The notes beneath the pieces were generated by a model. That model did not search any database, was not told the origin of the DNA, and worked only from the letters and a program-made list of their open reading frames with translations. Made by a program: the position numbers and the translations under genes. 12,176 bases of DNA from NCBI GenBank assembly GCA_902792495.1, contig CADBAC010000011.1, forward strand, positions 1-12,176, read 5' to 3'. Positions 1 through 6,289 of this stretch are shown in pieces (within the stretch, counting starts at the first letter, position 1; every line of letters begins with the position of its first letter). Source of the DNA: Ruminococcus flavefaciens. Lineage in GTDB: Bacteria > Bacillota > Clostridia > Oscillospirales > Ruminococcaceae.

Positions 1-53
1 TAGGGCGCACACCAGAAAAGTATGAATTTATCATTTTTTTCAGGTGCGCCCTA
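1..53. repeat. 10-bp inverted repeat at the window edge
   Basis: Bases 1-10 (tagggcgcac) are the exact reverse complement of 44-53 (gtgcgcccta), separated by 33 nt that include a run of seven T. It lies downstream of the minus-strand operon ending at 258. It could be a long-loop hairpin or the end of a larger repeat cut by the window. No tail beyond position 1 is visible, so a terminator role cannot be judged. Confidence 0.5.
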
Positions 54-81
54 TATGGGGGCAAAATTCTATTAAAAGTCT

Positions 82-190
82 TTGGAAAGGGGTTCGGGGT
101 CGACTCCCCACAGTGTGGGGAGGTGTCAGCGCAGCTGACAGAGGGGACGGCCTCCGTCAGAGGGAACCTTTCCTCAGAAAGGTTTCCCCC
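82..190. repeat. Multi-stem palindromic intergenic element
   Basis: Five nested or consecutive inverted repeats fill this stretch. 84-95 pairs with 164-173 (ggaaagg...ttc with gaacctttcc, two extra G in the left arm). 106-111 pairs with 115-120 (ccccac/gtgggg). 124-130 pairs with 134-140 (tgtcagc/gctgaca, loop gca). 146-150 pairs with 154-158 (gacgg/ccgtc). 163-172 pairs with 177-187, one base bulged. It sits in the 3' flank of the sigma/anti-sigma operon and is GC-rich with no reading frame. The architecture resembles dispersed palindromic repeats common in Clostridia, but dispersal cannot be shown from one copy. As RNA it would form a cruciform-like fold and could act as a transcript-end or stability element. 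Confidence 0.65.
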
Positions 191-194
191 GATA

Positions 195-236
195 AATGCG
201 TATAAAGCTTCTATATGAGCATTACGGTTACAGGTG
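195..236 (-). repeat. Diverged copy of a downstream repeat (copy A)
   Basis: On the minus strand this stretch reads gcacctgtaaccgtaatgct, then catatagaagctttatacgc. It aligns at roughly 70% with plus-strand 12089-12129 at the other end of the window, sharing the core ctcatatag. Both copies lie a short way past the stop codon of a gene and in the same orientation as that gene. This may be a dispersed 3'-flank repeat or chance. Confidence 0.3.
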
Positions 237-257
237 CTGACGTTATAATTGTCAGTG

Positions 258-1793
258 TCAGTTTACAGCGCCGTTGGTGAAATCGCTCCACAGACTGAGG
301 TCGATATTCTTATGCTCGTATTTGAACCACTCGTCGCTCATGTAGCCTATCTGACCGTTAACCCTGATAAGTGCGATAACGTCATGACTGCCGTCGGGCG
401 GATATTTTTCGGTTATCCACAGCTGGATATTCCTGATATCGCCGTTGAAACCTGCGATATGATCCTTGCCCTCGGTATCAAGTTCGTAGAATATATTCCT
501 TTCACTGTCGGTCTGGCAGGCGTAGTCGGGATAATACTGTTTCTTTGAGATCTCCCCGACCATCTCGTTTATCGACTCACATACGGCGAAAAACTGTGAA
601 GCTTCGGTGAGAGTAAGTCTGTGGGATGATTCGGGTATCTTTCCGCTCATCACCATTTCGGCCCTCGGACACACAGCGCCGTTGAACTCTCTGAGGAGTT
701 CAAGCTGAGTTTCGGTGGTTATCATCTTTGTATCGAAACCGAATCTGAACTTTCCGATATTTGAAAAACCGTATGTATCATTTCTCAGCGAAGGCCATAT
801 CAGTTCCTGATCGATGGTGATGATACCCATATTATAGAGTGTTCCTTTGAGAACACTGCTATTATCGGATACGGCAGGCGAACCCATTATGTCAAATTCT
901 CTCCTGCCGTCCGTTCGGGTTATGGTCCGTTCGGACTCATTTATCACGAACTTGTCTGTTCCGTCGTCGTTCAGCCAGTATTCCGACACGCTGCCTGTGT
1001 TATCCACAAAGTCGGGAACCTTGAAGATTCCTTTGATATTTTCCGATATCTCGTCAAAAGACATACTCTTTACTGCTTGCTGAGCGATATGATCGATGTC
1101 GTCGTTATCGGGTCTGCCCGTATCGGAGGGCAATTCTCCTATGGCGATCTTTTCCTCCCTGACGAAACTTCCCGAAGCCGCCTCGCCCTTAGCGATCACA
1201 GCTTCAAGCTGACTGTTGATAGTATTCTCAGGCGGCGGACTATTCTGCGTATTGACGCTTTCCGTCCTTGCAGTAGTTGCCGCTGCAGAAACGTGACTGC
1301 TGTTCTGTACTGCCGAACCCGAAGAAGCCGTGGCAGTGTTGCTTACCATTGTAGTGACCGCCTTGCTGATTGAAGAAGTTACCGCATATGATACCGCAGT
1401 TTCGCTCACAACAGCAGTTGTTTCCGTAGTATCGGCAGTAGTAAGTGAAGTGCTGACAACGGCCTCGGTAAAGAACACGGGCTGTTCCTGATCGGGCTTT
1501 ATATCGGGAGCTTTCATATGTGAAAGGCCGTACACGAATACGCCTATCACCGCAGCACATACCGCTGTTACGCCTGCGATCATGAATATATTTCCCCGTC
1601 TTGCAGGTTCCGCATTATAAGTCTCCGAGAACTCCGCAGTATCGTCATTGTTCCTGTGAAGCCTTTCTACGCACCTTTCGTACATCCGTCGGCTTGTCTT
1701 TTCGTCAACGGCCCTGTATTGCGAAGCTATAATATCAACAGTACGGCTGTCGGCGCTGTGGAGAACGTCATGCAAATCTATTTTATTTTTCAT
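258..1793 (-). CDS. Single-pass membrane protein, probable anti-sigma factor/sensor
   Basis: A 511-residue protein encoded just after an ECF sigma factor, with 12 bp between the genes. The ATG at 1793 is preceded by a perfect aaaggagg (complement of 1800-1807) that overlaps the sigma stop codon, so translation is probably coupled. Residues 1-65 are charged and helical and should lie in the cytoplasm. Residues 69-90 form one hydrophobic span. Residues 110-190 are a Ser/Thr/Ala/Val-rich linker typical of wall-spanning regions. Residues 200-511 form a globular external domain I do not recognise. Operon position and topology suggest that the cytoplasmic helices hold the sigma factor until the outer domain senses a signal, as in the RsgI/SigI systems of cellulolytic clostridia. 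This is inference: no zinc-binding anti-sigma motif is visible, and the outer domain is not an obvious carbohydrate-binding module. Confidence 0.75.
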   Translation of the reverse strand: MKNKIDLHDVLHSADSRTVDIIASQYRAVDEKTSRRMYERCVERLHRNNDDTAEFSETYNAEPARRGNIFMIAGVTAVCAAVIGVFVYGLSHMKAPDIKPDQEQPVFFTEAVVSTSLTTADTTETTAVVSETAVSYAVTSSISKAVTTMVSNTATASSGSAVQNSSHVSAAATTARTESVNTQNSPPPENTINSQLEAVIAKGEAASGSFVREEKIAIGELPSDTGRPDNDDIDHIAQQAVKSMSFDEISENIKGIFKVPDFVDNTGSVSEYWLNDDGTDKFVINESERTITRTDGRREFDIMGSPAVSDNSSVLKGTLYNMGIITIDQELIWPSLRNDTYGFSNIGKFRFGFDTKMITTETQLELLREFNGAVCPRAEMVMSGKIPESSHRLTLTEASQFFAVCESINEMVGEISKKQYYPDYACQTDSERNIFYELDTEGKDHIAGFNGDIRNIQLWITEKYPPDGSHDVIALIRVNGQIGYMSDEWFKYEHKNIDLSLWSDFTNGAVN

Positions 1794-1805
1794 AGATATC
1801 CTCCT

Positions 1806-2366
1806 TTACAAAGTGATATTGATATCAGCAAGCAGTTGTTTCAGTCTTTTTACCGCTCGGCTGCACCGACTTCTTACTGTGATAGGGTTCATTTTCAACA
1901 TTCTTGCGATAGCTGTTGAATTCCTGTCGAAAAAGTATTTCTGGATAAGTATTTCCGAATCGGGACTGCCCATTCCCTGTATCTTTTCAAGGATCTGCCT
2001 TGCAATTTCCGAGTTCCCGACAGTTTCCTCAATATTTTCATCCGAGGCAAGTTCGTTGACATTTCCGCTGTACAGAGGGACATTCCGCACAGCTGTACGT
2101 CCGAGACTTCTGCTCATATCAATGGCACGGTGCTTTGCGGCAGTACCGATGTACGCTTTGAGCGAACCGCCGTGTTCATGGTCATAATTCATCATAACAT
2201 CGCTCAGAACATCGACCACACAGTCTTCGATATCACGGCTGTCAGCCACTTTCCTGAGCATATTGTAAACTATGGTATAAACATAATTATGATATTCGTC
2301 GAACATCATTCTGAACCCTTCATCAGGATCAGAGACCATTTTCACGACGATCTCACTGTCTGTCAT
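1806..2366 (-). CDS. ECF-type RNA polymerase sigma factor
   Basis: A 186-residue protein with the two-domain layout of extracytoplasmic-function sigma factors. Region 2 covers about residues 20-85: it has a YHNYVYTIVYNML helix, an acidic DIEDCVVDVL segment and a KAYIGTAAKHRAIDMSR segment that would recognise and melt the -10 element. Region 4 covers about residues 130-182: the helix-turn-helix segment STAIARMLKMNPITVRSR is followed by a basic RAVKRLKQLL helix for -35 binding. Length matches the family. The ATG at 2366 follows a gaggggg Shine-Dalgarno (complement of 2372-2381). It is the first gene of an operon with the membrane protein at 258-1793. Its target genes are unknown. The operon's own promoter is of the housekeeping sigma-A type, so autoregulation by this sigma is not evident. 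Confidence 0.88.
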   Translation of the reverse strand: MTDSEIVVKMVSDPDEGFRMMFDEYHNYVYTIVYNMLRKVADSRDIEDCVVDVLSDVMMNYDHEHGGSLKAYIGTAAKHRAIDMSRSLGRTAVRNVPLYSGNVNELASDENIEETVGNSEIARQILEKIQGMGSPDSEILIQKYFFDRNSTAIARMLKMNPITVRSRCSRAVKRLKQLLADINITL

Positions 2367-2407
2367 TGAACTTTCCCCCTCTGCGAAAAAATAAGCATTA
2401 TTCTTTC

Positions 2408-2436
2408 ATTATACACATACGTTCAATGTATGTCAA
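2408..2436 (-). promoter_or_regulatory. Perfect sigma-A promoter for the sigma/anti-sigma operon
   Basis: On the minus strand TTGACA (complement of 2431-2436) is followed after exactly 17 bases by TATAAT (complement of 2408-2413). The sigma factor ATG lies about 42 bases downstream of the -10. Both hexamers match consensus at all positions, so an unrepressed promoter should be strong. Confidence 0.85.
2415..2433. promoter_or_regulatory. Near-perfect palindrome in the promoter spacer (candidate operator)
   Basis: The 19 bases acatacgttcaatgtatgt form a palindrome centred on 2424 with 8 of 9 base pairs matching. It occupies the -35/-10 spacer and the inner half of the -35 hexamer of the sigma promoter. 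This is a classic place for a dimeric repressor, though no regulator is identified here. Confidence 0.45.
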
Positions 2437-2495
2437 CTGTTGCGATTTCACGAAAAAATTTTTCTCCGGACGTTTCCGTCCATACCGCTTGTTTC

Positions 2496-2523
2496 ATCAG
2501 CTTGTACCAAAAGCTGATTTTTT
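2496..2523 (+). terminator. Orphan intrinsic terminator-like hairpin
   Basis: atcagctt (2496-2503) pairs perfectly with aagctgat (2511-2518) around a 7-nt loop and runs into six T (2518-2523). The orientation is plus, yet no plus-strand gene lies to its left in the window. It may insulate the gene at 2658 from antisense transcription leaving the sigma operon region. Confidence 0.55.
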
Positions 2524-2546
2524 ATGTCATTTTTCGTCATAATATT

Positions 2547-2609
2547 ATTGCTGCCAGAGTTTTCCCTGATTAATTTTCTTTCCGACAAGGTTCAATTTTG
2601 GGAGCAATA
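2547..2609. repeat. Decayed short relative of the 3195-3354 element
   Basis: The right end (2584-2609) matches the right end of the MITE-like element (3329-3354) at 21 of 26 positions, including the tip gggagcaat. The left end attgctgcca (2547-2556) is the inverted complement of the right tip with one mismatch in ten. The interior is far shorter than the 160-bp element, so this looks like an internally deleted copy. It ends 48 bases before the start of the gene at 2658. Confidence 0.45.
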
Positions 2610-2657
2610 TAGAGACAAAAACAATAAATCGCAAAGACAGGAGGTCGGGAACTGATA

Positions 2658-3170
2658 ATGTTCCGCAGAACAGCTGTTATCGCCGATGCGGACAAAGCTT
2701 CGGCAAGGAACATAAAGCGCACGCTCAGCCGCCGTGGCTACAAAGTCATACTGACGGATACCGCCCGATATCAGAGAGTACATCGGCTGAAAAGAAACAT
2801 TGACCTGCTCATCCTTTTCGGCTATGCATACGGAAGTGATATCTCCCGCAATGTTGCTGAGAATGGCCTGATAATCGTCACAGACCGCCTTGACGACGCA
2901 GTGCGCAAACTAAAAGCGGCAGCGGTTCTTTCCTCCTACGGAAGCGAACAGCTGCTGCGTGAACGCTGTATAAACAGTGACATTGATGTCCGGTTTATCC
3001 GTATCGGCAGCGGCTGGTGCAGTGACCCTGTGGAAAGCGGTATCCACCACTTTGCTGAGGAAGATATATCGTCCCAGATAGCCGATACTGCCGCCCTTCA
3101 TTTCGCAGGCGGCAGTATCAATGCAAAAAAAAGACAGCCGAAGCTGTCAGAGATAAATGGCAGATTATAA
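2658..3170 (+). CDS. Degenerate receiver-like protein of unknown function
   Basis: A 170-residue protein with no confident family. The first 90 residues follow the alternating strand/helix order of a response-regulator receiver: a hydrophobic strand ending in an acidic pair (AVIADAD, residues 6-12), a helix, and a strand at IDLLILFGY where a phosphoacceptor Asp would normally end the strand but Phe/Gly stand instead. A further strand, GLIIVTDR, carries a Thr in the switch position. If it is a receiver, it is a pseudo-receiver. The C-terminal half has no helix-turn-helix I can identify. The ATG follows aggaggt (2639-2645) with a long 12-base spacing. The gene is monocistronic, stands between two copies of a small repeat and converges on the gene at 3360. 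Start and coding status are fairly secure, function is not. Confidence 0.6.
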   Translation: MFRRTAVIADADKASARNIKRTLSRRGYKVILTDTARYQRVHRLKRNIDLLILFGYAYGSDISRNVAENGLIIVTDRLDDAVRKLKAAAVLSSYGSEQLLRERCINSDIDVRFIRIGSGWCSDPVESGIHHFAEEDISSQIADTAALHFAGGSINAKKRQPKLSEINGRL

Positions 3171-3194
3171 AAAACAATTAAAGGCAGGTATAAT

Positions 3195-3354
3195 ATTGCT
3201 CCCTCAATTAAACTTTGCCAAAAAGATGAAGTCAGAAAGGAAATTTATCAAGGAAGGAAAACGCAGGAACGCTCTCGCATTTCAAGTTTTTCTGACGCAG
3301 AGAAATTTGCTTTATGGCGAAAATTTGTCGGCAAGGTTTAGTTGAGGGAGCAAT
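3195..3354. repeat. 160-bp MITE-like element with 25-bp inverted ends
   Basis: Left end 3195-3220 (attgctccctcaattaaact and on) and right end 3329-3354 are inverted complements at 23 of 26 positions. Two of the three differences would still pair as G-U in RNA. Inside, gtcagaaa (3231-3238) pairs with tttctgac (3289-3296), so the whole unit folds into one long interrupted hairpin. It fills the gap between two convergent genes, starting 24 bases after one stop codon and ending 5 bases past the other. I see no target-site duplication. A small frame inside it is not convincing. It resembles a non-autonomous insertion and may now serve as a two-way transcript end. Confidence 0.65.
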
Positions 3355-3359
3355 GAAGA

Positions 3360-3683
3360 TCAGAGGATGATACCCTTACATCTGAGGTATTCCTCGTAAC
3401 CCTTTTCGGTAAAGTCCATGATTCGGTGATCCTTGTAGGTACCCGAATAGTTTGTCCTTATCATTTCTCTTGCTTCCAGCATATGGAAAACAGTGAGAAT
3501 GCCTTCTTTAGGACATCTTTCATTGGCAAGAGCTTCTATCATTTTATTGAGCCATACGCCTTTGCCTTCCTCGGAAAATTCAAGGGCAGTAATATCTTTA
3601 GGGTTAACGGGATTTTCGATGAAACGAATATTGAAGAAGATATAGTCCAGAACGTTCCAGTAAATTTCTTTGTTAATGATCAT
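3360..3683 (-). CDS. Small protein of unknown function, possible winged-helix fold
   Basis: A 107-residue protein starting MIINKEIYWN. I chose the ATG at 3683 because a strong aaggagg lies about 10 bases upstream (complement of 3693-3699) and a promoter sits just beyond it. The longer frame starting at 3743 would begin inside that promoter. The layout is an N-terminal amphipathic helix, a central helical stretch (about residues 40-75), and a C-terminal part ending IMDFTEKGYEEYLRC. That ending resembles the last strand and helix of winged-helix proteins, where a phrase like 'lTekGyeyl' is common. This likeness is weak, and no DNA-binding role is shown. It is a single-gene unit converging on the gene at 2658. 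Confidence 0.7.
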   Translation of the reverse strand: MIINKEIYWNVLDYIFFNIRFIENPVNPKDITALEFSEEGKGVWLNKMIEALANERCPKEGILTVFHMLEAREMIRTNYSGTYKDHRIMDFTEKGYEEYLRCKGIIL

Positions 3684-3714
3684 ATAATAACGCCTCCTTA
3701 GTGGTGTTATTTGA

Positions 3715-3743
3715 ATTATAACATATTCACAGTAAAAAATCAA
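3715..3743 (-). promoter_or_regulatory. Sigma-A promoter for the 107-residue protein
   Basis: On the minus strand TTGATT (complement of 3738-3743) and TATAAT (complement of 3715-3720) are separated by 17 bases. The start codon at 3683 lies 31 bases below the -10. This supports the shorter start for the gene. Confidence 0.65.
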
Positions 3744-3768
3744 TAGAATTTCAGAAATTTTTTATATT

Positions 3769-6276
3769 TTATTTGTCTGAATTGTCATTCTCGGGAAGTC
3801 GGTCAATAATGCGCAGCAGAAGCCGCTGTATCGAAAGAGCGTCCCTGACGGTTATTCCGTCGCCTCTTGCTGAAACATCGCCGTTATTCCGTCCCTGTTC
3901 GGTGATGCGGCTTTTCTCCGAGCCGTTGATACCGAATCTTCCCGGATTTGAGATGGACTGCATTATCAGCACCGCATCGGCAACATCCACATCTCCGCTG
4001 CAATTAGCGTCACCGTAAAGCACTGACGTATCAGCTGCGAAGACCTCCTTTACATCGGCGATCACAGCAGTTTTCTCCGAGCCGTCGGAAGTTCTCACCC
4101 TGACGGAATAAACTCCACTGCTGTTGGCATCCGCCTTGTCAATGGTGAATTCCGAAGCTGTCGCTCCCGTGATCTCTTTGCCGTCCTTCAGCCACTGATG
4201 ATCCGCACCCTCTGCGGGAGTCTTAACGCTCATTGTAAAGCTGTCACCCTCGGCAAGTCGTATATCCTTATCGACAGTATAGACGGTAAGGTCATTTTTC
4301 AGCGTATATTCGGGAGAAGTGATGTCTCCTAGCGTCTTCCAGTCGCTTCCGCTGTCCTGCAGGAATACACGTATCCCCGAAAGCTTCGTTCCCGGCCATA
4401 CGGGGAATATCCCGTAAGGAAGGCGGAATTCCACCATGTCGCCGTTCCACTTGCACTCGCATCCGCTTCTGTCGTCGTGGTTGAAGTAGACGAATCCGTT
4501 TGAAGCGTAGTACAGCCAGTAATTCTCGCCGCTGTCGGGGTCTTTCAGCGAAATATTGTACACAGGAGCCGCCGCACCCTCGGGCATTCTGCTCATCACA
4601 TAGAGGTAACTTTCGTCCGCCTTAGCATAAATCGCACATCCGATGTCGTCCTTTTTCAGAAGCATATCCTCGGTCCATTCGCCGTTGTAGGACATTTCGC
4701 CGTCAATGACAGTTCCCACCGCAGAAGTAAGATATTCGGCACTTCCGCTGTCCTTGTCACCATTTACGTACATCCTGTTATCGGTGCCGTGAGAAGGGGA
4801 CTCCTTAACGCTGACAGTGCCGAGAAGATTGGCACCGAGAGCGGAGTTCCATGTTCCCTCATTGGCGAAATGAATTGACCTGAGCGGCATTTCCTTTATC
4901 TCGTCGCCGTAGTTTCCCATTGTCTCTTTCAGATAGATATTCCAGTCGCCTGTGCGGATACTGTCAGGCAGTTTCACCGATATTTCGCTGTCTGTGACAG
5001 TTCCCGAACGCCAGCTGTGGCAGTCGAGATCAACGGGGGCTTTGATGTAAGTTCCGTCCTTTTCGAGGATAACGCTTCCCTGAGTGTGAGGGATGGGATT
5101 GGCAAATCCCGTATTCTCCACGCTGAACCGCACTTTTACAGTATCGCCCTGATAAACGTTGGCGGTAAGTTCCGATTTTCTCAGCACGAACCTGTAGCCC
5201 AGATGGTCACGGATGAATCTGAACACGCTTTCGCCGTAGTAAGCGGAATTGTCCACGCCGTCCACATCGCAGTACTTACCGAATGTATAGTCCTTGTACA
5301 GCCCGAAGATATTGCCGTTAATGTAGCTGAGATGGGTCTTGTACATTTCGGGGATGGCATTTTCGGGAAGGTAGGTCTCAAACTTCTTGGCATACTCTAT
5401 ATCTCCCGAAAATTCGCCTCCGAAGTAGGTCTCCTCAGCCACGGACGAAAGCCAGTCCGTTTCCTTTTCACGGTCGGAGTACGTGCCAAGGTCGGAGTCA
5501 CTGCCCATGTAGCCGTCGTCGTACATTCCCACACGCTTCGACTTTGCACGTTCACCTGCGGCTTCTATGGCCTTTTCATCGGTAAGCTCACTGCGCTTCA
5601 GTCCGGCCCACTGAGCAAAGGTATCGGGAGTTCTCACAGTTACGGGGATAGTGTCGGGGACCGCATCAAGCAGCGTATCCAGCAGTCTGGCCTTGTACTC
5701 CACGGAGGTGTACTTGCCGCCGTGCTGTTCGCCCCATTTTCCAACGAAGCCCGATTCCACAAGAGCGATGATGTCCTTGTAATCTTCGAGGATGCCGCTT
5801 TCCTTTATCTGTGAGATATGCCCAAGCACTCTGTCAAACTCAGCAGGTTCGGGGTCAGCTTTACCGCCTGCATCGTAGCGGAAGCGCAGTCCCACCATAC
5901 AGCCGTTCTTGCGGCAGTTGTCAAGGGTAAGCCGCCACGCATCGAAGAAGCTTTCATCAAAGTCATAGTCCCTGCCCTCGGTGTAGGTGCCGTCCTCAGC
6001 TGTAGTACCGTTAGCACCGCTTGAGAATCCGCCTATATCGATAAAGAAAAGCGCAAGGCTTCCCGTGGGACTGTACACATTTGTCTTTTCGGGAGTGCAG
6101 TTCGCCCACACAGTCGTGGTATAGCCTGCACCGGGATTGCTTATAGTTTCCACGGTTTCCTTGTAGCTGAGACCGCTGTCTGTGAGGGATCCCTCCGCCT
6201 TTGCCACGGGACAAACGGGTACCATCAGCATTGACAGCGCCGCCGCCACAGCGTTTTTCATACGGGTAAATTTCAT
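3769..6276 (-). CDS. Secreted DUF4874/DUF4832 protein with Ig and dockerin domains
   Basis: An 835-residue secreted protein, probably a cellulosome component. Residues 1-27 are a signal peptide (basic start, hydrophobic core, AKA|E cleavage site). Residues 35-225 match DUF4874, with the family's NPGAGY (48-52) and GFVGKWGEQH (176-185) stretches. Residues about 245-460 match DUF4832. This pair is a putative TIM-barrel/beta unit found on secreted polysaccharide-associated proteins, without an established reaction. Residues about 500-660 look like a CBM9/DOMON-type beta-sandwich. Residues 665-745 are Ig-like (strand motif HQWLKDG and SGVYSVRV). Residues 752-835 are a type I dockerin with two calcium loops, GDANCSGDVDVAD and GDVSARGDGITVRD, which would dock the protein to a scaffoldin cohesin. 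The ATG follows gaggagg, 13 bp after the upstream PglX fragment, so the two are probably cotranscribed. No clear terminator follows. Confidence 0.88.
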   Translation of the reverse strand: MKFTRMKNAVAAALSMLMVPVCPVAKAEGSLTDSGLSYKETVETISNPGAGYTTTVWANCTPEKTNVYSPTGSLALFFIDIGGFSSGANGTTAEDGTYTEGRDYDFDESFFDAWRLTLDNCRKNGCMVGLRFRYDAGGKADPEPAEFDRVLGHISQIKESGILEDYKDIIALVESGFVGKWGEQHGGKYTSVEYKARLLDTLLDAVPDTIPVTVRTPDTFAQWAGLKRSELTDEKAIEAAGERAKSKRVGMYDDGYMGSDSDLGTYSDREKETDWLSSVAEETYFGGEFSGDIEYAKKFETYLPENAIPEMYKTHLSYINGNIFGLYKDYTFGKYCDVDGVDNSAYYGESVFRFIRDHLGYRFVLRKSELTANVYQGDTVKVRFSVENTGFANPIPHTQGSVILEKDGTYIKAPVDLDCHSWRSGTVTDSEISVKLPDSIRTGDWNIYLKETMGNYGDEIKEMPLRSIHFANEGTWNSALGANLLGTVSVKESPSHGTDNRMYVNGDKDSGSAEYLTSAVGTVIDGEMSYNGEWTEDMLLKKDDIGCAIYAKADESYLYVMSRMPEGAAAPVYNISLKDPDSGENYWLYYASNGFVYFNHDDRSGCECKWNGDMVEFRLPYGIFPVWPGTKLSGIRVFLQDSGSDWKTLGDITSPEYTLKNDLTVYTVDKDIRLAEGDSFTMSVKTPAEGADHQWLKDGKEITGATASEFTIDKADANSSGVYSVRVRTSDGSEKTAVIADVKEVFAADTSVLYGDANCSGDVDVADAVLIMQSISNPGRFGINGSEKSRITEQGRNNGDVSARGDGITVRDALSIQRLLLRIIDRLPENDNSDK

Positions 6277-6289
6277 GTTCAGCCTCCTC

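Noticed and set aside
2468..2481. ggacg/cgtcc hairpin with a tetraloop as a minus-strand terminator
   Set aside because: The stem has only five pairs and the T run on that strand is about nine bases away, too weak to call.
3157..3345. 62-codon plus-strand frame inside the MITE-like element
   Set aside because: It starts within the end of the previous gene, has no Shine-Dalgarno, and its length follows from the inverted-repeat sequence. No protein family is apparent.
5017..5814. 265-codon plus-strand frame opposite the dockerin gene
   Set aside because: It is antisense to a gene with clear domains, and its composition follows from the codon bias of that gene.
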